A DNA stretch of 64,000 bases from Paenibacillus_AB hodogayensis. Its GTDB lineage: Bacteria; Bacillota; Bacilli; Paenibacillales; NBRC-103111. The DNA is taken from the NCBI RefSeq assembly GCF_039536325.1, contig NZ_BAAAYO010000006.1, forward strand, positions 434,001 to 498,000. The letters are read 5' to 3'. The notes under the pieces were generated by a model. The model did no database searches. It worked only from the letters and a program-made list of their open reading frames with translations, and had not been told where the DNA came from. A program made the position numbers and the translations under genes. Of the stretch, positions 16,782-26,845 are shown piece after piece (within the stretch, counting starts at the first letter, position 1; each line of letters starts with the position of its first letter).

Positions 16782-18038
16782 CTATAGGGCAGGTGACGGA
16801 GCCGTCGAGTCCGGATTTGCCTGCCCCTCGCATTCCGACGACGCAGACGCTTCGCGGAATGCGTCTCTGGCAATCATCAGTTCCTCGTTCGTCGGGATAA
16901 CCCAGACGTCAACCTGCGAATCGTCGGCGGAAATCCGGCGGTCTCCGCCTGTTCCGCTTTCGTTGGCCGCATCGTCCAGCTTGACGCCCATAAAGGTCAG
17001 ACGCTCGCACACCGTTTTCCGCAGCAAGGCGCTGTTCTCGCCTACGCCGGCCGTAAAGACGAGCGTATCGAGCCCGTTCATCGCCGCCGCGTAGGCACCG
17101 ATATATTTGCGAAGCCGGTATTCGTACATGTCGAACGCAAGTTTCGCGTTGCGGTCGCCTTCCGACGCCGCCTCGACGATTTCGCGCATGTCGCCCATCC
17201 CTCCGGATACGGCGAACAAGCCGCTGTGCTTGTTCAGCATCGAGTTCACTTCGCCGAGCGACAAATCTTCCTTATCCATCGCAAAAGGCACGATCGCCGG
17301 GTCGATATCGCCGCTGCGCGTCCCCATCATCAGCCCTTCTAGAGGGGTCATGCCCATGCTCGTATCCAAGGATTTGCCGTTCAGAATAGCCGCGACGCTC
17401 GCTCCGTTGCCGATATGGCAGGTGATCATCTTCATGTCGTCCAGCGGCTTGCCGCTGCGCTGTGCGGCCCGTTCGCTGACGTACTGGTGCGACGTGCCGT
17501 GAAAGCCGTACCGGCGCACGCCGTGCTTTTTGTAAAATACGTTCGGAATCGCATACCGGAACGAAACCGGCGGCATCGTCTGATGAAACGCCGTATCGAA
17601 CACCGCGACCTGCGGCACATGCGGCAGATTCGCTTCTACCGCTAGAATGCCCGTCAGCGCGCCGGGATTATGCAGCGGGGCCAGGTCGAACAGCCGCCGG
17701 ATCTCGCGCTTGACGACGTCGTCGATCCGCACGGAGCCGGAGAACGTCTCGCCGCCATGGACAACGCGATGGCCTACGGCATGTACGTCCTCCATCGAAG
17801 CGAGCACGCCTTCCTTCGGGTCAACCAGAATGCGCAGCACTTTACGGATCGCTGTCGTATGATCCCAGATTTCGCTCACTTCGCGCAGCTCCGGGCGGTC
17901 CGCCGGCTCGTGCGTCAGCATGGCGGTCTCCATCCCGATCCGCTCCACCTTGCCTTTGGCGAGCACCGTTTCGCGGGTCATGTCGAACAGCTGATATTTG
18001 AGCGACGAGCTGCCCGCATTGATTACCAGTATATTCAT
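16782..18038 (-). CDS. ackA: Acetate kinase
   Basis: Interconverts acetyl phosphate plus ADP with acetate plus ATP. The 418-residue protein begins MNILVINAGSSSLK and has the ATP-binding FHGTSHQYVSERA region and the C-terminal VFTAGVGENSALLR signature. It is about 20 residues longer than most AckA because of a low-complexity acidic tail (from about residue 390). ATG 18038 overlaps the end of the preceding dehydrogenase gene by four bases, so the two are coupled. No phosphotransacetylase gene is nearby. Confidence 0.96.
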   Translation of the reverse strand: MNILVINAGSSSLKYQLFDMTRETVLAKGKVERIGMETAMLTHEPADRPELREVSEIWDHTTAIRKVLRILVDPKEGVLASMEDVHAVGHRVVHGGETFSGSVRIDDVVKREIRRLFDLAPLHNPGALTGILAVEANLPHVPQVAVFDTAFHQTMPPVSFRYAIPNVFYKKHGVRRYGFHGTSHQYVSERAAQRSGKPLDDMKMITCHIGNGASVAAILNGKSLDTSMGMTPLEGLMMGTRSGDIDPAIVPFAMDKEDLSLGEVNSMLNKHSGLFAVSGGMGDMREIVEAASEGDRNAKLAFDMYEYRLRKYIGAYAAAMNGLDTLVFTAGVGENSALLRKTVCERLTFMGVKLDDAANESGTGGDRRISADDSQVDVWVIPTNEELMIARDAFREASASSECEGQANPDSTAPSPAL

Positions 18039-18904
18039 ATGCGGTCACCGTCCTCGTCATAATGGAAAAAGCCTTGCCCCGTCTTCGCCCCGAGGTGTCC
18101 CGCCCGGACCATCTGCTTCAGCAGGAAAGACGGGCGGTATTTCAAATCGCCGTATTCGCGGAACATCCGCTCCATCGCCGCCAGCACCGAGTCCAGCCCG
18201 AACCGGTCGGCCATCTCGAGCGGCCCGTAGCGAAAATCGTACCCGATCCGCATGGCGGTGTCGATATCCTCGGCGGAGGCCACCCCTTCGGACAGCGTAT
18301 GCATCGCCTCGTTGATCAGAATGCAGATCAGCCGGGTCGTTACGAAACCGGGCGACTCGTACACCATGATGCCTTTGCGGCCGATCGTATGCTCGACAAA
18401 GTGCCGCACCGCCGCGTAAGTCTCATCGGACGTTTTCAGGCCGCGGACGATTTCCACGAGCGGTATTTTGCGGGCCGGGTAAGTAAAATGAAGACCGATT
18501 ACCCGTTCCGGCCGTTTCGTCTCTCCCGCCAGCTCCGTCAGGCTGAGCGTCGACGTATTGCTCGCCAATATTGCGTCGGGGCATATCGCGTCGAGCTTGG
18601 CGAACAGCTCCTTTTTCACCTCGGCATCCTCGGTTACCGCCTCGATGATCATCTCGCACGAAGCCATCTGCTCGACCGCGAACGTCTTGTGAATGCGGCT
18701 CAAGGTCAGATGCCGCTCGGCTTCGGTAATCGCCCATTTCTCCAGCTGCTTCGCCAGACTCATCTCTATGCTTTTCCATGCCTGCTCCAGCCGCTCCGGA
18801 CTTTTCTCCAGCAGCAGCACATCGATTCCTCTCGCGGCCAGCATTTCCGCTATTCCCTGTCCCATCGTGCCCGCGCCGATTACACCGATTCTCGTCATCT
18901 GCAT
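18035..18904 (-). CDS. 3-hydroxyacyl-CoA dehydrogenase family protein
   Basis: A 289-residue NAD-dependent dehydrogenase of the 3-hydroxybutyryl-CoA dehydrogenase type. The Rossmann motif is GVIGAGTMGQGI near the N terminus. The catalytic-His segment reads HFTYPARKIPLVEIV instead of the usual HFFNP, so the substrate may differ from 3-hydroxybutyryl-CoA. The C-terminal domain has SPGFVTTRL and the YDFRYGPLEMADRFGLD dimerisation segment. ATG 18904 is chosen because AAAGGAG lies seven bases upstream. It is coupled to ackA by a 4-base overlap, suggesting a fermentative or acyl-CoA overflow role. Confidence 0.82.
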   Translation of the reverse strand: MQMTRIGVIGAGTMGQGIAEMLAARGIDVLLLEKSPERLEQAWKSIEMSLAKQLEKWAITEAERHLTLSRIHKTFAVEQMASCEMIIEAVTEDAEVKKELFAKLDAICPDAILASNTSTLSLTELAGETKRPERVIGLHFTYPARKIPLVEIVRGLKTSDETYAAVRHFVEHTIGRKGIMVYESPGFVTTRLICILINEAMHTLSEGVASAEDIDTAMRIGYDFRYGPLEMADRFGLDSVLAAMERMFREYGDLKYRPSFLLKQMVRAGHLGAKTGQGFFHYDEDGDRI

Positions 18905-19033
18905 GGCCAATCTCCTTTACGCCATTCTCGCTGCTATTCTTGCTCTATCTTAAATGATACACCGAATAGAGAAATTTTTCATCCCGGACACAAAAAGTAC
19001 CCGATCGAAGCGCTTCCTGCGCAAAAACGACAC

Positions 19034-19079
19034 AAAAAAGCCTTGGCGGCCGCCTGTGGGGACGGAACGCAAAGGCTTT
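19034..19079 (-). terminator. Terminator of the FtsH-like operon
   Basis: On the minus strand AAAGCCTT near 19079-19072 pairs with AAGGCTTT near 19044-19037, followed by T residues. A GC-rich loop of about 28 bases separates the arms. It lies 17 bases after the FtsH-like stop codon and before the promoter region of the dehydrogenase gene. Confidence 0.6.
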
Positions 19080-19095
19080 GTTTCTATACGCTGTC

Positions 19096-20601
19096 CTATA
19101 CCGATGTCATTGGCACCCCGGCATCGGCCAGCAGGAGACGAAACTGATCGCCGGTCAGCACTTCCTCGCGGATCAAAATGTCCAGCGACTGCTCGAACAC
19201 ATGCCGCTCTTGGTCCAACATCGTACGAGTAGAGCCGTGCAGGCCGTCCAGGATGGACGAATTCTCTTTCATCAGCTCTTCTTGCGTCACCATCTGCCGG
19301 TCGATAATGCCGAGCGAAGTCAAGCCTGAATCCATCATCGTGCGGACAAGATGCAGCGCCTGCTCGAAATCGTTGCGAGATCCGGTGCTGCGCCCGCCGT
19401 AAAACATTTCCTCCGCAACCGCTCCGCCGAGCGCGATCATAATCTGCTGCTCCAGCTCGGTACGGGTATACAAATACTGATCCTGCTGCGGGTTGTGCCG
19501 CACGTAGCCGAGCGCCTGACCGCGCGGGCTGAGCGAAACCATCGAGACGGAGCCGGGCTTGACCCGTTCGGCGGCGATAGCGTGTCCCAATTCATGCAGG
19601 GCGACCCGTTTGCGTTCTTCCATCGTCGCCTCGCGGTCGGTTTTCTCGCCCATCATGACTTTATCGATCGCGAGGGAGAAATGCTGCTGGTCGACCTCGG
19701 TTCGGGCATCGCGCATCGCGTAAATGGCCGCTTCGTTCATGACGCTCTCGAGCTGGGCGCCCGAGAACCCGAACGTTTCCCCCGCCACCCGCTCCAGGTT
19801 TGCTTCCGGCGCAACCGGTTTATTCCTGGCGTGCAGCTGCAGGATGTGCAGCCGGCCCTTCTTGTCCGGCAAATCGACGTCAATGTGCCGGTCGAACCGG
19901 CCGGGCCGCAGCAGGGCGCTGTCCAGCATCTCCTTGCGGTTTGTCGCGGCCACCATCAAAATGCGCGGCGTATCCGCCGTATGAATGCCGTCCATCTCGG
20001 TCAGCAGCTGATTGAGCGTCTGATCGTACTCGCGCTGCTGTCCGCCTTCCCTTTTACCGCCAATAACGTCGATCTCGTCGATAAAAATAATCGCGCTGTC
20101 CTTGCCGTCCTTCGCGGCCCGGCTGCGCGCCTCCTTGAACAAATCGCGAACCCGGCTTGCACCGACCCCGACGTACATCTCCACGAACTCACTGCCCGAC
20201 GCAGACACGAACGCGGAATTCGTATAGTGGGCGGCGGCTTTCGCCATCAGCGTCTTGCCGGTCCCCGGAGGGCCTGTCAGCAATATGCCTTTCAGCGGCC
20301 GGATGCCGAACTTGCTAATCTCTTCATGCTTGATCAGAAAATCGAGCGCTTCGACCAATTCGCGCTTGGCCCGGTCCTGCCCCCCGATATCGTCGAACGT
20401 CAAGTAAGCTGGCGCCCGGCTCCGCGCTTTCCGCTCGGAGGAAGCGACTCCCAGATTGCCGCGCATCCGCGTGAGGTACAATAATGAAAATAGAATGACG
20501 CCGGCCAGCACGATCGGAATGACATTAACCCCGAGAAACATCAGAAAGATAAGCAAAACCGGCACGAAGCCGGCCAGCACCTCTTTACCTAATTTACTCA
20601 T
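19096..20601 (-). CDS. Short FtsH-like AAA+ zinc metalloprotease lacking the extracytoplasmic domain
   Basis: A 501-residue membrane ATPase-protease. Two hydrophobic segments (about 8-25 and 27-45) are separated by only a couple of residues, so the large external domain of normal FtsH is missing. The AAA+ module has Walker A GPPGTGKT (110-117), Walker B IIFIDEID (171-178) and the second region of homology ending LLRPGRFDR. The M41 zinc site is HELGH (336-340), with a later Asp in the TGSRNDFEQA segment as third ligand. All catalytic residues are intact. It overlaps the upstream membrane protein gene by eight bases. It is probably a second FtsH paralogue; substrate unknown. Confidence 0.88.
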   Translation of the reverse strand: MSKLGKEVLAGFVPVLLIFLMFLGVNVIPIVLAGVILFSLLYLTRMRGNLGVASSERKARSRAPAYLTFDDIGGQDRAKRELVEALDFLIKHEEISKFGIRPLKGILLTGPPGTGKTLMAKAAAHYTNSAFVSASGSEFVEMYVGVGASRVRDLFKEARSRAAKDGKDSAIIFIDEIDVIGGKREGGQQREYDQTLNQLLTEMDGIHTADTPRILMVAATNRKEMLDSALLRPGRFDRHIDVDLPDKKGRLHILQLHARNKPVAPEANLERVAGETFGFSGAQLESVMNEAAIYAMRDARTEVDQQHFSLAIDKVMMGEKTDREATMEERKRVALHELGHAIAAERVKPGSVSMVSLSPRGQALGYVRHNPQQDQYLYTRTELEQQIMIALGGAVAEEMFYGGRSTGSRNDFEQALHLVRTMMDSGLTSLGIIDRQMVTQEELMKENSSILDGLHGSTRTMLDQERHVFEQSLDILIREEVLTGDQFRLLLADAGVPMTSV

Positions 20602-21127
20602 TCGGCCACACCCCTATCTTCTGGGCCTGACGCGGAAGCAGTCTGAACTTGTCATGCGAGCCGTCCGTCAGGTGGATGTACACGTATTTGTCATCCATTT
20701 CCGTCGTCACTTGCAAGCCGGGGAATGTCGACTTCTTGGCTTCGAGCGCTGCCGGTATGGCGGCATAACGCCGGCCTTCCATCGCTTCCGCCACATCGAA
20801 CAAAGCATCGGACCACCAGCGGTCGAGCTCGGGCGTGCTGGAATCTTTCACGACCAGCTCCACGTTGCGCGCGCCGATAATCGAACCGCCTTTTTCTACG
20901 ATCGATTGGTAAATTTCGCGAAGGTTGGCATCCGCCTTCGGCGTGAGTTCGACGGTTACCGTCTTGCTGCCGATATTGATTTTGGACTGCTCAATGCCGG
21001 GCTGCTCCTGCACGATGCGAGACAAAGGATTTTCCATTGCCAGACTGTCATATAGAAACCATCCGCCGAACAAGACGACCGAAGAAACGATAACACTCGT
21101 TACAATAGGCCATAGACGCAACTTCAC
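20594..21127 (-). CDS. Single-pass membrane protein coupled to the FtsH-like protease
   Basis: A 177-residue protein starting at GTG 21127, with GAAAGGGGG in front. One transmembrane segment at about residues 5-27 is followed by an outward-facing mixed alpha/beta domain with no motif I recognise. It contains no Cys. Its last codons overlap the start of the FtsH-like gene, so the pair is made together. A role as adaptor, inhibitor or substrate receptor of the protease, possibly replacing its missing external domain, is inference only. Confidence 0.72.
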   Translation of the reverse strand: MKLRLWPIVTSVIVSSVVLFGGWFLYDSLAMENPLSRIVQEQPGIEQSKINIGSKTVTVELTPKADANLREIYQSIVEKGGSIIGARNVELVVKDSSTPELDRWWSDALFDVAEAMEGRRYAAIPAALEAKKSTFPGLQVTTEMDDKYVYIHLTDGSHDKFRLLPRQAQKIGVWPNE

Positions 21128-21164
21128 GGTTACGTCCCCCTTTCTTCGACTTCTGTTTATGAAT

Positions 21165-21197
21165 AGTTTGATGATCAAACTGATATACTAAAGTATA
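21165..21197 (-). promoter_or_regulatory. Extended -10 promoter with a palindromic operator for the FtsH-like operon
   Basis: On the minus strand TGC-TATACT (TATACT at 21197-21192) is an extended -10 element. Just downstream lies the interrupted palindrome AGTTTGATGATCAAACT (21165-21181), with perfect 8-base arms around one base. This is where a repressor would block transcription start. The start codon of the membrane protein gene is 38 bases further on. No good -35 was found. Confidence 0.45.
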
Positions 21198-21251
21198 GCA
21201 CATCATATATACGATTTCCGATGCAATGTGTGGAAATAGCCTGCAAAATGC

Positions 21252-21296
21252 AAAAAAAGAGCGATTCGCGAAGCCTAAGCTCCGAAACCGCTCTTT
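21252..21296 (-). terminator. Intrinsic terminator after ypmB/tseB
   Basis: AAAGAGCG (21256-21263) and CGCTCTTT (21289-21296) form the stem. On the minus strand it ends in a run of seven T. It lies 36 bases after the ypmB stop and separates it from the FtsH-like operon. Confidence 0.75.
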
Positions 21297-21331
21297 CTTT
21301 TTGCTTGATGCGCGACGACCCGCACAACGCA

Positions 21332-21820
21332 TTAACGCTTCGTCATGCGCCACGTATCGATCTCCGCTCCGTTGTCGAAGCGATAATAGCCGTAATAATA
21401 CCGGATTCTGTCGTCTTCCTCCTTGCGCTTATACAGCGCCTCCCACACGTAGTTGTCGTTCAGCACGCCGGGCACGATGCGCAGCACCTCGTTGTCCGGG
21501 TTGGCCTGCTCGACGACGCCGCGCACGTCGTCCTCGCTAACCCCCGTGCTGGCATACTGCATGTGGGCGTTGCCGTCGTTCACCCAGGCAATCGCTTTGT
21601 TGCCGTCCGGGTCTTGCCCGAAAACGATTATATACGGCTTCTCGCCGACGAACGACTCGACCCTGTCGACCGTTTTCATATAAGTCGTTTCGGTGACCGT
21701 CTGCTTCGCGGCTGCTTCGAGCGCCCATTCCTCTCCATGAATCGTCCGGTAGAAGAAAACGAGCACGGCCGCGATCAACACTAGACCGATAACAGTCCCG
21801 TATGCGATTTTTTTAACCAC
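21332..21820 (-). CDS. ypmB: YpmB/TseB-like membrane-anchored cell-wall protein
   Basis: A 162-residue protein with an N-terminal membrane anchor (about 5-24) and an extracytoplasmic domain with two cystatin-like repeats (about 35-155). It matches the YpmB family (DUF5590), whose Bacillus member TseB interacts with the class A/B penicillin-binding protein machinery and affects cell elongation. The ending is rich in aromatic residues (RYYYGYYRFDNG). It follows mtaD by 28 bases and is the last gene before a terminator. In Bacillus ypmB neighbours asnS and dnaD; here it is about 4.6 kb away from asnS. Confidence 0.75.
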   Translation of the reverse strand: MVKKIAYGTVIGLVLIAAVLVFFYRTIHGEEWALEAAAKQTVTETTYMKTVDRVESFVGEKPYIIVFGQDPDGNKAIAWVNDGNAHMQYASTGVSEDDVRGVVEQANPDNEVLRIVPGVLNDNYVWEALYKRKEEDDRIRYYYGYYRFDNGAEIDTWRMTKR

Positions 21821-21848
21821 TGCCGTCTTCTCCTTCGTCCTGGCGAAA

Positions 21849-23144
21849 TTAGCGTGTCAACAGCTCGAACCGGTTCTGCGCCTCGTACTTGATCCGCTCT
21901 TCGTCCAGCGTCAGGCATTCGCCGTTCCGGACGATCTGCTTGCCGTCGACGAACACGTCGACCACATCTTTCGCCGAAGCCGAGTAGACGATATGGGACA
22001 CATAATCGCTTTTCGGCAAAAAGTGCGGCTGATCGGTATCCAGCGCGATAAAATCGGCTTTCATGCCGACCTCCAGCGTCCCGACGCGGTCCAGCCAGAT
22101 CGATCTGGCGCCGTTGACGGTGCCGAGCTTGAGCGCTTCCGTGGCCGGAACGGCCAGCGGATCGCCGGACACGCCTTTGTGAATGAGCGCGGCAAGGCGC
22201 ATTTCCTCGAACATATCGAGATTGTTATTGCTCGCCGAGCTATCCGTGCCGAGCGACACGAGTACGCCCGCCTTCAGCAGGTCCGGTACGCGGGCGACGC
22301 CGCTAGCAAGCTTCAGGTTGCTTCCCGGGTTATGCGATACGTGTACATGATGTGCGCTCAGTGTCTCGATCTCGGCATCGGTCAAATGCACCGCGTGCGC
22401 CACGAGGCTCGGCCGCGAGAACAGCCCGAGCTTCGCCAGATGATCGACCGGACGGAGGCCGTACTGGCGTTCGTTCTCCAGCACCTCGTGCAGCGTTTCC
22501 GACATATGCGTATGCAGGGGCAGATCGAGATCGTGCGCCGCCTGTACGAACTTCTCGATGAAGTCCGGCGGGCACGTGTACGGTGCATGGGGCGACATCA
22601 TCGTCGTGATGCGACCTTCTGCTTTGCCATGCCAGTCCTTGGCGAACTGGATCGCTTCCTTGACCTTATGATCCTGCACGTCCGGCGGGCATAAGCCGAT
22701 CGCTCCGCGGGTCAGACAGCCGCGCATGCCGGACTGCTCGACGGCCTGGGCCACCTCGTCCATATGATCATACATGTCGACGAAGCTGGTCGTTCCGCCC
22801 TTGATCATTTCGGCGATCGACAGCAGCGTCCCCCAGCGAACGTCTTCTCCGGTAAACTTCGCTTCGTTCGGCCACATTTTCTCCTCTAGCCATACTTGGA
22901 GCGCCAGGTCGTCGCCGTAGCCGCGCAGCAGCGACATGGCGGCATGGCAGTGCGTGTTGACCAGACCTGGCATATATAATTTGTTGGTGCCGTCGATCGT
23001 CTGGTCGTATATTTCGTTGCCCTCGGGCTCGTTTTCCCCGATATATACGATCGTATCGTTTTCAATGATCATACAGCCCCGGATTACCGGTTTTTCTCCG
23101 CCGACGGTAACGAACGTTCCGTTGCGGACGATGATTTTTGCCAT
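21849..23144 (-). CDS. mtaD: 5-methylthioadenosine/S-adenosylhomocysteine deaminase
   Basis: An amidohydrolase of 431 residues that deaminates the adenine ring of methylthioadenosine or S-adenosylhomocysteine. The metal-binding HxH is His65/His67 (VNTHCHAAMS), further ligands lie in the HMSE and HAVHL segments, and the catalytic Asp is in LGTDSSASNNNLDM, which is characteristic of the MtaD/TrzA group. ATG 23144 has AAAGG nine bases upstream; ATG 23150 in the same frame is the alternative. It fits functionally with the mtn genes but is in a separate minus-strand unit with ypmB. Confidence 0.88.
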   Translation of the reverse strand: MAKIIVRNGTFVTVGGEKPVIRGCMIIENDTIVYIGENEPEGNEIYDQTIDGTNKLYMPGLVNTHCHAAMSLLRGYGDDLALQVWLEEKMWPNEAKFTGEDVRWGTLLSIAEMIKGGTTSFVDMYDHMDEVAQAVEQSGMRGCLTRGAIGLCPPDVQDHKVKEAIQFAKDWHGKAEGRITTMMSPHAPYTCPPDFIEKFVQAAHDLDLPLHTHMSETLHEVLENERQYGLRPVDHLAKLGLFSRPSLVAHAVHLTDAEIETLSAHHVHVSHNPGSNLKLASGVARVPDLLKAGVLVSLGTDSSASNNNLDMFEEMRLAALIHKGVSGDPLAVPATEALKLGTVNGARSIWLDRVGTLEVGMKADFIALDTDQPHFLPKSDYVSHIVYSASAKDVVDVFVDGKQIVRNGECLTLDEERIKYEAQNRFELLTR

Positions 23145-23362
23145 GGCCATCAGCCTTTCGCCTAAGAATTACTATCGTATCATTGCGTACGTCTTCCAAT
23201 GTACCTCTTCATCTAAGCAAAATCAAGCGAAACGGGCGCACGCGAGCCAAAATCCGCAAATGTTCGACATGTTTCGTTTGCTTTTCCCTGCCCCTGTATG
23301 ATAATTTTAATTTTGTGTAAATTAATGATTTCATCTATACCACATTGGGGGTTTTACGTTTG

Positions 23363-23983
23363 ATGATTTTCAACAAAAAGGGCGAGATCGATTTTCTTAA
23401 TCTCCTCATTCAAGGCGCGGAGAACACGCTGAAGGGCGCTCATATGTTCCGCAACGCAATGATGGGAGACAAGCCGCCTGCTACATACTTCGAGGCGCTG
23501 AAGGAAATCGAGAATATAGGCGATTCGTTCACTCACGAAATTTTCAAAGGGCTGAACAAAGTATTCATTACACCGCTCGACCGCGAAGACATTATGGAGC
23601 TCGCCGTCCGGCTCGACGACGTCCTGGACGGAATCGAAGCGTCCATCGCCAGGTTTGATTATTTGAACATCACGTTCACCAACCAATACATGAAAGATTT
23701 CTCCGAAGTGCTCGTCTCCTCTTGCGAACACTTGCTTGCCGCTTTCAAGCTGCTGTCCAAGAAAAAATATATGCAGATTCAGGAGCATACCTTATTGATC
23801 AACAGTCTGGAAAACGAGGGCGACAGGCTAATGCGCGAAGGCATCCGTGAAATTTTCACCCACCCGACAGAACCCTACCATGATTTCAAGCTGAAAGAGC
23901 TGTACGAGCGTCTGGAGCAAACGACCGACTGCTGCGAGGATGTGGCGGATATATTGGAAAGCGTCGTTCTGCGGTACGCCTGA
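23363..23983 (+). CDS. DUF47 (PhoU-like) protein, accessory to the PiT transporter
   Basis: A 206-residue all-helical cytosolic protein of the DUF47/PhoU-related family. Its repeated acidic helices (DREDIMELAVRLDDVLDGIE, TTDCCEDVADILE) resemble the metal-binding faces of PhoU. GGGGG precedes the start; ATG 23363 is chosen, with an adjacent TTG at 23360 possible. It lies directly upstream of a PiT phosphate transporter, the standard pairing, and is thought to modulate transport. A weak sigma-A-like promoter (TTGTGT at 23313, TATACC at 23336, spacing 17) lies in the divergent region shared with mtaD. Confidence 0.9.
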   Translation: MIFNKKGEIDFLNLLIQGAENTLKGAHMFRNAMMGDKPPATYFEALKEIENIGDSFTHEIFKGLNKVFITPLDREDIMELAVRLDDVLDGIEASIARFDYLNITFTNQYMKDFSEVLVSSCEHLLAAFKLLSKKKYMQIQEHTLLINSLENEGDRLMREGIREIFTHPTEPYHDFKLKELYERLEQTTDCCEDVADILESVVLRYA

Positions 23984-24105
23984 TTAGCGGCTCCGCGTTG
24001 CGATTATGCCCGGTACCTTCTGTGCCGCGGACGGCTCACCGGCTCCCGGCCCGGCATTTAACAGCTCATGCGACCGGTTGTGAAACTATGCGTTAGGAGA
24101 CCACC

Positions 24106-25104
<999 letters not shown>

Positions 25105-25120
25105 AACATGTGCAAAAAGA

Positions 25121-25147
25121 CGGGGGACGCCTCCCCCGCCTTTTTTT
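25121..25147 (+). terminator. Intrinsic terminator after pit
   Basis: CGGGGGA (25121-25127) pairs with TCCCCCG (25132-25138), and seven T follow at 25141-25147. It separates pit from the convergent FtsW-like gene. Confidence 0.88.
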
Positions 25148-25173
25148 CGTTTTCCGTCGTCGGAAGCTCCGGG

Positions 25174-26499
25174 TTATGCTGACAATGCGGAGCCGGATAT
25201 CATAGATTTTCGTCGGTATACCGATAGCGCCAAGCCGACGGCAATCATTTCCGCGATAAAATGACTGGACCCGTAGCTGATGAAAGGAACCGGTATGCTC
25301 ATCAAAGGAACGGCCCCCAGCGACATGAGCAAGCTGTAGCCGGTCTGCAAGCCGAGCAAAGAGGCGATGCCGACCATAAGGATTTTACCGTACCGATCCC
25401 GGACCCGGAGCGCCGAGCGAATAAGCCAGCAGGCATATCCCGCAAAGGCGGCGCCAAGCCCGATTGCGGCCAGCCAGCCGAAGTTATACCCCAAATAGAC
25501 GAAGATGTAGTCAGCGTGAATGTGCGGAAGAGTCGGAAGCGGCTTCGCAAAGCCGTTTCCCTGCCACCCTGCCGATTCCCACGCTAGTCGGATTTGGTTA
25601 TACACGTAGCCTGAGCCGAACGGGTCGCGGGACGGGTCCCAGAAGGCGCCGAACCGTTCCAGACGAAAGCTTAGCGCATTCGGACCATACCCGACCAATG
25701 AGAAGGTGGCGACCAGTACAACCGGCAGCGCAATATGCAGCGTCGTTTTGGCCCAGCTGCGCGTCAAGGAGCCGGTCATTGCGTATAAAGCGACGACATA
25801 GAGCAGCAGACAAGGAAGCCTCGCCGAACCGGCTATAAGCAACGACGGAGCCAGCAGCAGCGCAAAAGTGACAATCGGCCAAAAATACGGTTTACGCTCC
25901 CGGTCGCTCAATATACCGGCGGCGGCAATGACGAGCAAAAACGTTCCGATCCACACCCCATCCACATTCACCGGTCCTAAGCTGATATAAGAAAGGCTTC
26001 CGTTAACCGGACTTTTCCAGCTCTCGATCAGCATGACGCCCATCGTTGCCGCATAGATCACCCAGGAGAAGTTCCGCAGCTTGCGGTGGTCGAAAAAATA
26101 GAGGGCGATTACCAGCAGCAGGCCGCCCATCACCGTAACCGAATACTTCAGCAACGAAATTGCCGAACCGAGCCGAGTGTTCTGCAAGCCCTCCTGAACG
26201 GCGTACATGGCCATAATACCGATGGCTGCAAAGACGAATACCCCGATCAGCAGCACCCAATTCGTTTTCGGCCGATGGATCTGGTGCAGCCCTTTCCCTA
26301 CCGACACCGGATCGCCCATCTGGCCGATCGCAAACCGTACCGCATCGTCGCGGCTCTCCCCGACCCGTTCCCTTTCCTGAATCAATTCTTCCAGATGGTG
26401 TTCCAGCTCGCTGCGGATTTCCCGATGAACCTCCCTGGCGCGAATTTGGGCACATACGGCGTTTAAGTAGCGGCGGACAAGCTCATGATCGCGAATCAT
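25174..26499 (-). CDS. HAAS-domain/FtsW-RodA-SpoVE family fusion membrane protein
   Basis: A 441-residue protein. Residues 1-75 form a soluble helical HAAS-type permease-prefix domain (IRSELEHHLEELIQERERVG, FAIGQMGDPVSVGKGLHQIH). The remainder has about ten transmembrane segments of the SEDS family (FtsW/RodA/SpoVE), including the late IPVPFISYGSSHFIAEMIAVGL segment. SEDS proteins polymerise peptidoglycan glycan strands. It overlaps a PadR regulator gene by four bases (ATGA), the usual partner of HAAS-domain proteins. It is therefore probably an inducible accessory wall polymerase rather than the housekeeping FtsW or RodA. Confidence 0.83.
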   Translation of the reverse strand: MIRDHELVRRYLNAVCAQIRAREVHREIRSELEHHLEELIQERERVGESRDDAVRFAIGQMGDPVSVGKGLHQIHRPKTNWVLLIGVFVFAAIGIMAMYAVQEGLQNTRLGSAISLLKYSVTVMGGLLLVIALYFFDHRKLRNFSWVIYAATMGVMLIESWKSPVNGSLSYISLGPVNVDGVWIGTFLLVIAAAGILSDRERKPYFWPIVTFALLLAPSLLIAGSARLPCLLLYVVALYAMTGSLTRSWAKTTLHIALPVVLVATFSLVGYGPNALSFRLERFGAFWDPSRDPFGSGYVYNQIRLAWESAGWQGNGFAKPLPTLPHIHADYIFVYLGYNFGWLAAIGLGAAFAGYACWLIRSALRVRDRYGKILMVGIASLLGLQTGYSLLMSLGAVPLMSIPVPFISYGSSHFIAEMIAVGLALSVYRRKSMISGSALSA

Positions 26500-26822
26500 C
26501 CCCTACCCTCCCCCAGCACCAGATCGACCGCGCTGCGGAACGTCGTCCATTCGGCCTTCTTCTGCTCGGACTGCTTTTTCCCTTTTGGCGTAATCCTGTA
26601 ATATTTCCGCCTTCTCCCGCCAACTTCGTTCCAGTATGCCTCCACCAGCCCCTCCGACTCCATCGCGTGGAGGATCGGGTACAGCGTGCCTTCTTTAAGA
26701 GCGAAGACGCCGGCGGATTTGCGCTCCAGCTCCTTGATCAGCTCATAGCCGTACAGATCGGTTCTCTCCAGCAGCGACAGGATCATCGTGCCGGTACTGC
26801 CTTTGAGCAGCTCTTTGCTCAT
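26496..26822 (-). CDS. PadR family transcriptional regulator
   Basis: A 108-residue winged helix-turn-helix repressor of the small PadR-s2 type, with the hallmark segments DLYGYELIKEL, LKEGTLYPILHAMESEGLV and GGRRRKYYRITPKG. ATG 26822 has AAGGAG upstream and homology starts there. It overlaps and is coupled to the HAAS-FtsW gene, which it most likely represses together with itself. An inverted repeat just upstream is the likely operator. Confidence 0.92.
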   Translation of the reverse strand: MSKELLKGSTGTMILSLLERTDLYGYELIKELERKSAGVFALKEGTLYPILHAMESEGLVEAYWNEVGGRRRKYYRITPKGKKQSEQKKAEWTTFRSAVDLVLGEGRG

Positions 26823-26845
26823 ACGCCTACTCTCCTTTTTGATCA

